Shown here: piece by piece, positions 8,575 to 16,304 of the stretch | How the letters are laid out: each line of letters begins with the position of its first letter | Position numbering within the stretch: the stretch's first letter is position 1 | NCBI GenBank assembly: GCA_903902895.1 | Contig: CAIUWO010000541.1 | Coordinates: forward strand, 1-32,706 | Length of the DNA stretch: 32,706 bases | Origin: Candidatus Hydrogenedentota bacterium | Lineage (GTDB): Bacteria > Hydrogenedentota > Hydrogenedentia > Hydrogenedentales > CAITNO01 | Direction of reading: 5' to 3' | Program-made: the position numbers and the translations under genes | The notes under the pieces: generated by a model | Seen by the model: the letters and a program-made list of their open reading frames with translations, nothing else | Database searches by the model: none | What the model was told of the DNA's origin: nothing

Positions 8575-9603
8575 ATGGGCAAGATCGGCGTGGGCATCAT
8601 TGGCACGGGCTGGGTGGCGGGCGAGCATCTGCGCGCGTGGCGCGCGAATCCGCACGCCGAGGTGCGCGCCATATGCGACCTTGACCCGGAGCGGGCGCGG
8701 GCGTTTGCGGCGGAGAACCGGTTGGAATGCGCCATTGCGGACACCTGGGAGGGGTTGGTGGCGCGGGACGACGTGCAGGCGGTGAGCATCACGTCGCCGC
8801 CGAACTGCCACAAGACGCAGGCGGTGGCCGCGGCCCGGGCCGGCAAGCACATGCTGCTGGAAAAGGCGATGGCGACAACGGTGGAAGACGCGCGCGCCAT
8901 CCGCGATGCCGTCGCGGCGGCGGGGGTGAAGTCGGTGGTGGGCTTTGTGCTGCGCTGGAACCCGCTGTTTGAACTGATCCGCGCGCAGCTAGCGGACAAC
9001 ACGGTGGGCCGCGTGTACTACGGCGAGGTGGACTACTGGCACGGCATCGGCCCGTGGTACAAGCAGTACGGGTGGAACGTGAAGAAGGATGTGGGTGTCA
9101 GTTCGCTGCTGTCGGCCGGACTCCACGCCATGGACGGACTGCGCTGGTTCATGGGCGGAAAGGTTGTGGAAGTCACCCAGTACGCCACCGACATTTGCGG
9201 GCCCGAGTTCAAGGAATACGAATACCCGCCGACGACGGTGACGATCTGCCGCTTTGACGACGGGCGCATTGGCAAGGTCGTTTCGGGCATCGCGTGCAGG
9301 CAGCCCTATGTGTTCAACATCAACCTGGTGGGCGAGCACGGCACCATCCGCAACAACCAGGTGTATTCAACCCTGAAGTATCCGGGCCAGACCAGTTGGG
9401 CCACGGTGCCCACGATCCTTCCCGACAGCGGCGACGTGAGCCATCACCCGTTCACGGGCGAGGTGGCGCACCTGGTTGAGTGCATCCAGACGGGCAAAGA
9501 GTCGCACGCCAACGCCGCGGACGCCTTCCTGACGCACGAGGTGTGCTTCGCGGCGGACCTGTCGGGCCAGATCGGCAAGGCCGTCGCGCTGCCGATGGCC
9601 TAA
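8575..9603 (+). CDS. Gfo/Idh/MocA family NAD(P)-dependent sugar oxidoreductase
   Basis: 342 aa. The ATG at 8575 is chosen because the Rossmann strand begins at once (MGKIGVGIIGTGWVAGEH) and AAAGGAGAA lies about 7 bp upstream. The dinucleotide-binding glycine motif is at 7-16. The usual EKP motif reads EKA here (96-98), keeping the catalytic Lys. The second domain has the conserved AGLHAMDGLRWFMGG (181-195), with H184 and D187 as the likely catalytic pair. The length is normal for the family. These enzymes oxidise or reduce sugars, inositols or their derivatives; the exact substrate is not readable. It lies about 110 bp upstream of a sugar-type ABC permease on the same strand, so a role in using an imported sugar is plausible. 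Confidence 0.93.
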   Translation: MGKIGVGIIGTGWVAGEHLRAWRANPHAEVRAICDLDPERARAFAAENRLECAIADTWEGLVARDDVQAVSITSPPNCHKTQAVAAARAGKHMLLEKAMATTVEDARAIRDAVAAAGVKSVVGFVLRWNPLFELIRAQLADNTVGRVYYGEVDYWHGIGPWYKQYGWNVKKDVGVSSLLSAGLHAMDGLRWFMGGKVVEVTQYATDICGPEFKEYEYPPTTVTICRFDDGRIGKVVSGIACRQPYVFNINLVGEHGTIRNNQVYSTLKYPGQTSWATVPTILPDSGDVSHHPFTGEVAHLVECIQTGKESHANAADAFLTHEVCFAADLSGQIGKAVALPMA

Positions 9604-9631
9604 ACCGGCCGGGACAGCGGCGACCCGTACC

Positions 9632-9648
9632 GCAGGCGCCCCGCCTGC
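9632..9648 (+). repeat. Short GC hairpin between oxidoreductase and permease genes
   Basis: GCAGGCG-CCC-CGCCTGC is a perfect 7-bp stem with a 3-nt loop, followed by CTTGTCTT. It may be a weak terminator or attenuator, or a REP-like unit. There is no clean T tract. Confidence 0.5.
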
Positions 9649-9714
9649 CTTGTCTTACCTGCCCGCGATTCGAAGCCGGTCAGACAGTTGGACAAAGCAG
9701 AAGAAGGAGCATTC

Positions 9715-10836
9715 ATGAAGCGTTTCATCGCTGACCACTCGGCGCTGCTCCTGCTGGCGGCGCTTTGCGTGGCGCTCGGCTGGTATCTGCCCGAATTTCG
9801 CATGGTGGACAACCTGCAAATCGTGGCGCTGCGCGCCGCCATGCTGGGCATGGTCGCGCTGGGCGGACTGCTCGTTATGATTACGGGCGGCATTGACCTG
9901 TCCGTGGGCGGCGTGGCCGCACTGGCCGGCGTGGCCGGGTGCCTGTCGATGCTGCGCGTGCAGACTTGGCTGTCCTCGGCATGGGTCCACGGCTGGATCA
10001 TAAAGCTGCCCCATTCCATGGAACCCTACCTGACGAACGGCCTTTTTCCGGCGCTGGTTTTCGCTTCGGGCATTGTAGTGGGCATCCTGTTGGGCTTCGG
10101 TTGCGGCCTGGTCAACGGCCTGCTTTGCGCGAAGGGCAGGAGGGTGCGGTCCATTATTATCACGCTGTGCATGATGGGGGCGGCCCGCGGCCTGGTCATG
10201 GTCATTCCTCAACAACCGCCAATGTCCGACCCGCCCAAGCTGTTTGCATGGTTGGGTGGCCCGCAGGCATGGTGGGTTCCAGTCGCGATTGCCTGCCAGC
10301 TTGGCGGAGTCTTTGCGGTCATGCTCGCCTACACCCAGTTTGGCCGAAACCTGTATGCCGTTGGCGGCAACGCCGAGGGGTCACGGCTCTCCGGCATCCC
10401 CGTGGGCCGCACACGACTAAAGGCGTTTGTCCTCAGCGGCACCGTGGCGGGACTTGCCGGGATGGTTCTGGCGTCGGGCACCGGCGCGGCCTCGCCGGAC
10501 GCGGCGGGGCTGTTCGAACTGGACGCGATAGCGGCCTGCGTGATCGGCGGCGCGAGCCTTGCCGGCGGCGTTGGGGGAGCCATCACGGTTCTTGTGGGCG
10601 CGCTGGTGCTGGCCATGCTCTACAATTTCTGCAGCATAAAAGGCCTCTCGCCCGACTGGCAAAAGGTGCTGCTGGGCGCGCTGCTGGTGAGCCTCGTGTG
10701 TTATGACAACTGGCGCCAGAGGCGGGCGGGGATTGTGAAAGAGCAGTGCGGGATGTCGAAACTGCCATGCATTCAGCATGGAGTCCATCAAAAAAGCCGC
10801 CGACTCGCGGCCCCGGAGGGGCCGGACAATAGATAG
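9715..10836 (+). CDS. RbsC-type sugar ABC transporter permease (orphan)
   Basis: 373 aa. The ATG at 9715 has AAGGAG 8 bp upstream. It is a polytopic membrane protein of the ribose/xylose/galactoside permease family: ITGGIDLSVGG (57-67), the cytoplasmic GRNLYAVGGNAEGSRLSGI coupling loop (210-228) and LDAIAACVIGGASLAGGVGG (269-288) are all typical. The family normally ends soon after the last helix (about residue 330). Here about 40 extra residues follow, and they are encoded by DNA rich in palindromes (10765-10781, 10808-10824), so the tail looks like read-through into repeat DNA. No ATPase or periplasmic binding-protein gene lies in the window, which is unusual because these are normally in one operon. 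The fold is certain, the substrate is unknown. Confidence 0.9.
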   Translation: MKRFIADHSALLLLAALCVALGWYLPEFRMVDNLQIVALRAAMLGMVALGGLLVMITGGIDLSVGGVAALAGVAGCLSMLRVQTWLSSAWVHGWIIKLPHSMEPYLTNGLFPALVFASGIVVGILLGFGCGLVNGLLCAKGRRVRSIIITLCMMGAARGLVMVIPQQPPMSDPPKLFAWLGGPQAWWVPVAIACQLGGVFAVMLAYTQFGRNLYAVGGNAEGSRLSGIPVGRTRLKAFVLSGTVAGLAGMVLASGTGAASPDAAGLFELDAIAACVIGGASLAGGVGGAITVLVGALVLAMLYNFCSIKGLSPDWQKVLLGALLVSLVCYDNWRQRRAGIVKEQCGMSKLPCIQHGVHQKSRRLAAPEGPDNR

Positions 10837-11040
10837 CCCGGGGTGATAGAAGGGAACCCAGGGTCAGGAGAACAACGCCACCGGTCCCCGAAGGGGGCGA
10901 ACTGCCCCGGGCCGCACGCACCACCTTGTTTGCCCCCTGGGGACAGCAGGCATTTCCTTTTTTCCACGGGTTCCGCCCGCCAAAGGCGGGTAAACTTCGC
11001 TCCACCCGTGGCTACTATTGTTCGCCCCCTTGCGGGGGCG
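10765..11040. repeat. Cluster of REP-like palindromes between convergent genes
   Basis: This stretch covers the permease gene's 3' end and the 221-bp spacer before the convergent MFS gene. It holds at least four hairpins. CCATGC/GCATGG is at 10765-10781. CGGCCCC-GGA-GGGGCCG is at 10808-10824. CCACGGGT (10964-10971) pairs with ACCCGTGG (11004-11011) and encloses CCCGCC-AAA-GGCGGG (10976-10990). CGCCCCC-TTGC-GGGGGCG is at 11023-11040. A longer imperfect inverted repeat joins GTCCCC (10885) to GGGGAC (10938). No gene is visible in the spacer. The layout is like repetitive extragenic palindromes and could also end transcription from both sides. Confidence 0.7.
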
Positions 11041-11057
11041 ATACACCGGCGCGTTTC

Positions 11058-12443
11058 TCAGTGCCCGCCGGTCACGCTCACGCCCTGCATGCTCTTGACG
11101 CCGCTGAATTTGGGCCACATGTAGCCGTAGAACGCGATGAACACGAAGCAGAACAGGGGCACGATGAAGCTCTTGGACATGTCGTACTGGTCCGCCACAT
11201 GGCCCATCAGCTTGGGCAGGAGCGCGCCGCCCATGATGGCCATGACGAGGAACGCGGAGGCCTTCTTGGCCTTGTCCCCCAACCCGAAGATGCCCAGGGC
11301 AAAGATGGTCGGGAACATGATGGACATGAAGAAGTAGCTGGCGAAAACGCTGACGGCGGAAATCCACCCCAGATTGCAGAAGACGAGCACGCAGGTGACG
11401 ACGTTGGCCGTGGCGTAGAAGCCCAGCACCTTGTGCGGGGAGAGCACCTTGAGCAGCATGGCGCCGCTGATCCGGCCCAGCAGGAAGCACACGAACGCCG
11501 CCGAGGCCAGTGTGGCCGCGCCCTGGGTGCTGATGTGCAGCAACCCGTCTTTTCCCGTTTCAAACAGGCTCTTCAGAACGCCGCTGTTCCAGGCTTCCGG
11601 AATGGCGGGCACCATCGTGAAGCCCGTTTTTGTGTCCACGGTCATGCAGTTGATGAAAAAGCTGAAGATGCCGGCCTGGGCCGCCACGTAGAGAAACTGC
11701 GCCACCACCGCAAACACAAAATGCCATCGCACCATAAGGGAGTGCGACACCGACGCCTGCGTGTCGTCAATGTGGTAGTCGTCCTCCATCTGGATGTCCG
11801 GCACATAGGCATACTTGAACACCACCGCCAGCAGGAGCACGACCACGGCTGTGCAGACATAGGGCAGGTAAATTTTTGGGTTCTCGGAGTAAAAGAACTG
11901 CGCGCCCACAATCGGGCCGAGAATCCAGCCGACCCCGTTGCACGACTGCGCCAGATTGATGCGGGTGGCGGCGTAACGCACCGGCCCGAGCACCGTGGTG
12001 TAGGGATTGGCCACGGTCTCCAGGAAGGTCAGCCCCCCCGCAATGGCGCAGACGCCGAGCAGGTAGCCGGCGAACGCGGTATTCTTGGACACGGTGCCGG
12101 CATCGGCGGCGCCCTGCAGCCATGTCGCTGGAATGAACCAGAATCCCCCCGCGCCCACCAGCAGCAGGCCGGCGATGATGCCGCCCTTCCAGCCAAAGCG
12201 CTTTGCCAGCCAGCCGGCCGGCAGCGCCATGAGGAAATACCCCAGATAATGCGCGAACTGGACATTGGCCGACTGTGATTTCGTCAGCCCCAGCACGTCC
12301 TGGAAATGCTTGTCCATCACGTCAATCATGCCGTTGCAGAATCCCCAGAGGAGAAACAGGCTGCTGACGAGAATGAAAGTGAACAGAACGCTTCTGCCGT
12401 CCGCTGTGACAAACATGCCTTGCTTGGGGTCGCTCGTGGACAT
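11058..12443 (-). CDS. FucP-like sugar:H+ symporter, MFS superfamily
   Basis: 461 aa. The start at 12443 is preceded on the minus strand by GGAGG with a 4-bp gap; longer in-frame extensions upstream look non-coding. Hydrophobic segments along the whole chain fit 12 transmembrane helices. The N-terminal FLLWGFCNGMIDVMDKHFQ closely resembles the FxLWGF...HFQ signature of L-fucose and glucose/galactose (FucP/GluP) permeases, and LTFLETVANPYTTVLGP and RINLAQSCNGVGWILGP are further family hallmarks. It should import a hexose, fucose or an amino sugar with protons across the inner membrane. It is convergent with the RbsC-like permease and divergent from the transglutaminase-like gene, so it is transcribed alone, from the promoter at 12482-12511. 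Confidence 0.92.
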   Translation of the reverse strand: MSTSDPKQGMFVTADGRSVLFTFILVSSLFLLWGFCNGMIDVMDKHFQDVLGLTKSQSANVQFAHYLGYFLMALPAGWLAKRFGWKGGIIAGLLLVGAGGFWFIPATWLQGAADAGTVSKNTAFAGYLLGVCAIAGGLTFLETVANPYTTVLGPVRYAATRINLAQSCNGVGWILGPIVGAQFFYSENPKIYLPYVCTAVVVLLLAVVFKYAYVPDIQMEDDYHIDDTQASVSHSLMVRWHFVFAVVAQFLYVAAQAGIFSFFINCMTVDTKTGFTMVPAIPEAWNSGVLKSLFETGKDGLLHISTQGAATLASAAFVCFLLGRISGAMLLKVLSPHKVLGFYATANVVTCVLVFCNLGWISAVSVFASYFFMSIMFPTIFALGIFGLGDKAKKASAFLVMAIMGGALLPKLMGHVADQYDMSKSFIVPLFCFVFIAFYGYMWPKFSGVKSMQGVSVTGGH

Positions 12444-12481
12444 AGAACCTCCAGTTTTCCGTTCGGTGCCGCCGGGCCTGC

Positions 12482-12511
12482 ATTCTCCCAGAAAGTCCGC
12501 GTGCGTGTCAA
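12482..12511 (-). promoter_or_regulatory. Sigma70-type promoter for the FucP-like gene
   Basis: On the minus strand TTGACA (12506-12511), 18 bp, GAGAAT (12482-12487). The -35 is perfect and the -10 matches four of six positions. The leader to the ATG at 12443 would be about 30 nt. Confidence 0.55.
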
Positions 12512-12563
12512 AAGGCCGGTGCCGCGTATTCGCCCTGCCGTGAGGCGTGCCGGAAGTCACGAA

Positions 12564-12593
12564 TTGTGAATTGCGCGTTGCCGATGATAGACT
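12564..12593 (+). promoter_or_regulatory. Weak candidate promoter for the transglutaminase-like gene
   Basis: TTGTGA (12564-12569), 18 bp, TAGACT (12588-12593), four of six matches in each hexamer. TCAC-GAATT-GTGA (12557-12569) is a small inverted repeat over the -35. Evidence is limited to these matches and the position in a divergent spacer. Confidence 0.35.
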
Positions 12594-12691
12594 TGGGCCA
12601 TTCAGCCGGACCTTGGCGGCGCTTGCGGGCGCGCCGCCGATTGTTCCGGTCCGTCACAACAACTGGCGTCGCCGCGGCGCGGGCATCCTGC

Positions 12692-13918
12692 ATGCGCAAG
12701 CCCATTGCAAATAGAAATATGTGGGTCAGGGGATTTCTTGTTGCGGCGATAGCCGCGCTCGCCGGCAGCTGCACGCGGGAGACTGCCCCACCGGCATCAC
12801 CCGCATCGGAATCCGGGCGGGAGCAGGCGCGACAGGCGGGCGCCGACTCGCTTGACCGCGCCTTTAATGTGTTTGAGGAGGATGTCAGCGGCGATGTCCT
12901 GCAGCACTTCACCGCGTTGTCACCCAATGAAAACCTAAAAATCCTCGATGAGGCGCTTGAACGCGTTTTTCCCAAGGGCGTTAAGAGCCCCGGCGAGTCC
13001 GATGTGCTGGGGGTGCTGTCTTATGTGGCGCAAACGATAAAACTAAAGTCCAGCGCGCGCCATCTGGGTTCCGAAGTGCTTTCAGACGGACAGGCTTACT
13101 GTTATGGCTTTGCGCGCGCTTTCGAGGCGCTTTGCCGCCGCATGGGGCTGCCCGCGCGCATAAACGCGGTGCATAATGTTGAGTACATGCAGGCGCACAA
13201 CATGGCTGAAGTGTTTTACGGCGGCCGGTGGCACCTGTTTGACCCCACATACGGTTCCTTCTTTTATGACCGAAAAGAGTATGACCGTTCGGGGCGTATT
13301 CCATCAGCCCGGGAAATGTTCTCGGGAAGCGTGTCCGGCAAAAACGTTTTCATGGTCTGTGACGCGCTGTGGACGGGTGAATACAAGCGCGATTGGACCG
13401 TGCAGCCCCTTGCCGACGACTTCCGGTATCGCGGCATGTTTACACAAAGGCAATTCTACGACCGGTTGTTCGCCACGGCCTTTCCGCTTGTTCAATCCGA
13501 ACTCGCCGCGTCCTCGTTTCCAATAACCATAGACATGGGCGACCGCAACCGGGTCTCCATTGGAGAGGTGAACGGGCAGCAGGAGGATTTGGAGGGGCGC
13601 CGGCAGGATTCAACCTATCCGCGCTATCAGGGAACCGGTTTTTTGGGTCAGGGAATCATGGGCCCCGCGTTTCACACCGTCACCTTCAAAGCAGCCACCC
13701 CCGGCCGTTTCAAAATGACCTACCATTTTCTCCCGCAAAGCCGCTTCGACGGCATGGGTACGGTGGAACTGCGGGATGTAATCATGGAGCGCGATGAACT
13801 GGCAAAGGACGCCTGGTCGGTATGGTTCCGGCTGCAAACCACGGAAGGACTGTTTTTGGTGGTAAACCGCCGTGACGCCGCCTTTCTGGACGCTGTCACC
13901 GTGGAGCGCGTCGAGTAG
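12692..13918 (+). CDS. Transglutaminase-like (papain-fold) lipoprotein
   Basis: 408 aa from the ATG at 12692; an ATG at 12719 is equally possible because neither has a good ribosome site. I chose the first because it gives a basic n-region before the hydrophobic stretch and lipobox-like ALAGSC (Cys 27). The transglutaminase-like core is clear: SDGQAYCYGFARAFEALCR (C137), AHNMAEVFYGGRW (H169) and HLFDPTYG (D184) form the Cys-His-Asp triad. The C-terminal half (about 200-408) is not recognised; it may be beta-rich. Bacterial members act as proteases, amidases or cross-linkers, often outside the cytoplasm, and the substrate here is unknown. It is preceded by the FucP-like gene on the opposite strand and followed by a nitrilase gene with its own promoter. 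Confidence 0.8.
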   Translation: MRKPIANRNMWVRGFLVAAIAALAGSCTRETAPPASPASESGREQARQAGADSLDRAFNVFEEDVSGDVLQHFTALSPNENLKILDEALERVFPKGVKSPGESDVLGVLSYVAQTIKLKSSARHLGSEVLSDGQAYCYGFARAFEALCRRMGLPARINAVHNVEYMQAHNMAEVFYGGRWHLFDPTYGSFFYDRKEYDRSGRIPSAREMFSGSVSGKNVFMVCDALWTGEYKRDWTVQPLADDFRYRGMFTQRQFYDRLFATAFPLVQSELAASSFPITIDMGDRNRVSIGEVNGQQEDLEGRRQDSTYPRYQGTGFLGQGIMGPAFHTVTFKAATPGRFKMTYHFLPQSRFDGMGTVELRDVIMERDELAKDAWSVWFRLQTTEGLFLVVNRRDAAFLDAVTVERVE

Positions 13919-14019
13919 AGCCCGTATGGTCCTGTGTGGATGGCGGCGGGCGTCCTGTAGCCGGGCAAGAATTGTGTGTCGCGCGGTGCGGAAGCGCCTA
14001 TTCAAAACGCGGCAGATTA

Positions 14020-14049
14020 TTGGCAACGGGACGAAATTGACGCTATAAT
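14020..14049 (+). promoter_or_regulatory. Promoter for the nitrilase-kinase pair
   Basis: TTGGCA (14020-14025), 18 bp, TATAAT (14044-14049). The -10 is a full consensus match. Transcription would begin near 14056, which rules out the in-frame ATG at 14048 as the start and supports the one at 14117. Confidence 0.72.
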
Positions 14050-14116
14050 GCGGACGTTCCTGGTCCAGGCGCCGCCGTCAAGTATTCCACAGAGGCTTCT
14101 CAGACAGGGTCAAGGC

Positions 14117-14989
14117 ATGGCGAGAACAGAAGCGGGCATCACCTCCCTGCAGGTGTCCTGCGTGCAGATGCATTGGGCAAAGCCCATTGCGTTCAACCTT
14201 GAACGGACCCTGCACCATATCGAAGGGGCGGCCGCCGCAGGGAGCCGGGTTGTCCTTTTTCCCGAAGCCAGCCTGACGGGCTACCATTTTCCCAACGTGC
14301 TTGCCCTGACGCCGAAATCGGTGCAGGCCGCACTGGACCGGACGCGGGAGGCTGCTGCGCGGCTCGGAATTTGGGTCATCGCGGGCACCTTGCGCCAGAC
14401 CCCCAGGCGCTATTTGAATCTGGCGCACGTGATCGCCCCGGACGGCGCAATAACCCACGAGTACGCCAAAGTGCACATGGCCGGACTGGACGAGAAGAAA
14501 CACTGCCGCGGCGGTGACAAACTGTCACTTTTCAAGATCGACGGCGTCGCCTGCACGCTGGCCATCTGCCGGGACGGCCGCCACCCGGAACTGTACCGGA
14601 TTCCGGCGATGGCGGGGGCGCAGATTCTGTTTCATCCATCGTGCAGTTCGGACGAGGTGGAGGCGGTCGCCTGGAAGCGGGTGTCCGGGCGCGCCCAGCA
14701 ACCGGCCGGTCCGAGCACGCGCATGTTCCACTGTGTGGCGAACACGGTGGGGCAGACGCCGGATGGAAAGCAGACCTCAAGCGGCGGGTCGTTTATCCGC
14801 GAGCCCAACGGCCTTCCGCTGGCCGAGGCGGGTTTCTATCAGGAGGAGATGGTCACGGCCGTGCTGGACCTGTCGCGCGCCGACCGCGCGTATGCGCTGG
14901 ACAGCCTGGAACGGCCGGCGTTTCTCAAGAAACACTGGAAGGCCATGATTGACGATGTGCGAAAGCGGGCGGACATCATGCCCAAGTAG
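14117..14989 (+). CDS. Carbon-nitrogen hydrolase (nitrilase superfamily)
   Basis: 290 aa. The start at 14117 is fixed by the promoter ending at 14049 and by the N-terminal strand that follows (ITSLQVSCVQMHW). The Glu-Lys-Cys catalytic triad is complete: E50 in LFPEASLTGYHF, K118 in HEYAKVHMAG and C151 in LAICRDGRHPELYR. The length is normal for the amidase-type branches. Family members cleave amides, N-carbamoyl groups or nitriles through a Cys thioester in the cytoplasm; the substrate class cannot be told from the motif alone. The next gene, a NahK-like sugar kinase, starts 53 bp downstream, so the two may act on one compound such as an amide-bearing sugar. That link is inference from position. 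Confidence 0.92.
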   Translation: MARTEAGITSLQVSCVQMHWAKPIAFNLERTLHHIEGAAAAGSRVVLFPEASLTGYHFPNVLALTPKSVQAALDRTREAAARLGIWVIAGTLRQTPRRYLNLAHVIAPDGAITHEYAKVHMAGLDEKKHCRGGDKLSLFKIDGVACTLAICRDGRHPELYRIPAMAGAQILFHPSCSSDEVEAVAWKRVSGRAQQPAGPSTRMFHCVANTVGQTPDGKQTSSGGSFIREPNGLPLAEAGFYQEEMVTAVLDLSRADRAYALDSLERPAFLKKHWKAMIDDVRKRADIMPK

Positions 14990-15042
14990 GCGGCATGGCG
15001 GGCATCGTCCGGATTACATGTGAACAAACAGGAGTACCAAGG

Positions 15043-16149
15043 GTGAAAGCAGCACTGATTGCGCCGAAATTTGACGTGGCCGGCCGTTTGGTCACGGTCG
15101 AGATGCTGGGTGACGGCAATGTGAACGACACCTACCTGGCCATTTTTAGGACGACCTTTTCCGAAGAGCGGATTGTTTTGCAGCGCATCAACCAGCGCGT
15201 TTTCCCAAATCCGGAATACATCATGAAGAACATGATGATGGTCACGGAGCATGTCCACCGGCGGCTGGAGGAGGAGGCGCATCTTTCGGACCGTATCTGG
15301 CAGTTGCCGCGCGTTATCCACGCGAAGGACGGGCAGGACTTTGTGATCGACGGCGAGGGCGAATACTGGCGGGCCATCACGCTGATCGCCTCGGCCCATT
15401 CCTACAACCAGGTCCAGAGCGTCGAGCACGCCCAAGAGGTGGGGTTCGTGCTGGGGCAGTTCCAGCGGCTTATCAGCGATATGGATGTCAACTACCTCTA
15501 CGACACCCTGCCGGGCTTCCACATCACGCCCGGATATTTTCAGAAACTCGACACCGCGCTGCAAACGGCCGAAGGCAAGGCGCGGCTCGCCTCGTCGATG
15601 GAGGCGCAGCGCTGCCTCCGTTTCTTGGAGGAGCGGCGCGCGTGGTGTTCCGTGCTTGAGGATGCCAAGGACCAGTGCAGACTGTCTTTGCGCGCGGTGC
15701 ACGGCGACCCGAAAATTTCCAACATCATGATTGACGACGCCACGGGCAAGGGGACCTGCATCGTCGATCTGGACACGGTCAAGCCGGGGCTCGTCCACTA
15801 CGACTTTGGCGACTGCCTGCGCTCCTGCTGCAATCCCTCGGGCGAGGAGACCCAGGACATGAGCCGGGTCCTTTTTGACACGGACCTCTGTGAGGCCATC
15901 GTGAAGGGGTATATGGTCCATGCGCGGTCCTTTCTGACCGCTGCGGACCGCGAGTATCTTTACGACGCCATTCGCCTCATCACTTATGAACTCGGCCTGC
16001 GCTTTTTTGCCGATTACATCGCCGGGGATGTCTATTTTAAGACGCGTTACGACGGGCAGAACCTGAACCGCGCGCGGGTGCAGTTCAAACTCACCGAAAG
16101 TATCGAGGTCCGGGAGAAGCAGATTCGCGGCATTCTGGGGGGGGCATAG
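15043..16149 (+). CDS. NahK-like sugar 1-kinase, aminoglycoside phosphotransferase fold
   Basis: 368 aa from the GTG at 15043, which has AGGAG 9 bp upstream; the in-frame ATG at 14995 lacks a ribosome site and adds unlikely sequence. The fold is that of choline/aminoglycoside kinases: a glycine-bearing LGDGNVNDTYL (22-32), the catalytic HGDPKISN (220-227) and the metal-binding VDLDTVKPGLVHYDFGD (241-257). The VDLDTVxPG and DFGD wording resembles N-acetylhexosamine 1-kinases more than antibiotic-modifying enzymes. The likely reaction is ATP-dependent phosphorylation of a sugar, perhaps N-acetylhexosamine, at C1. It follows the nitrilase gene and probably shares its transcript. Antibiotic resistance is not suggested. 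Family confidence is high, substrate moderate. Confidence 0.85.
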   Translation: MKAALIAPKFDVAGRLVTVEMLGDGNVNDTYLAIFRTTFSEERIVLQRINQRVFPNPEYIMKNMMMVTEHVHRRLEEEAHLSDRIWQLPRVIHAKDGQDFVIDGEGEYWRAITLIASAHSYNQVQSVEHAQEVGFVLGQFQRLISDMDVNYLYDTLPGFHITPGYFQKLDTALQTAEGKARLASSMEAQRCLRFLEERRAWCSVLEDAKDQCRLSLRAVHGDPKISNIMIDDATGKGTCIVDLDTVKPGLVHYDFGDCLRSCCNPSGEETQDMSRVLFDTDLCEAIVKGYMVHARSFLTAADREYLYDAIRLITYELGLRFFADYIAGDVYFKTRYDGQNLNRARVQFKLTESIEVREKQIRGILGGA

Positions 16150-16304
16150 GCGGGGATTGATTGGCAATTGGCGGTGGCCGGGGTGGTGTGACGCGGCGAA
16201 ACCACGGAACCCGTTGGCGGGTCTGATGTTGACCGCGGCCCGGTAGTGCGTTTTGGGTTGCGGTGCGCCATCGGCTGTCAGTACCAAGGAGTCAACCGTA
16301 CACC

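Noticed and set aside
10926-12278. 450-aa open frame on the plus strand opposite the MFS gene
   Set aside because: It is the antisense of the FucP-like gene, is His/Glu/Gly-rich and begins in the palindrome region without a ribosome site.
15043-16149. Aminoglycoside resistance phosphotransferase
   Set aside because: The fold is shared, but VDLDTVKPG and DFGD wording and the context fit sugar kinases.
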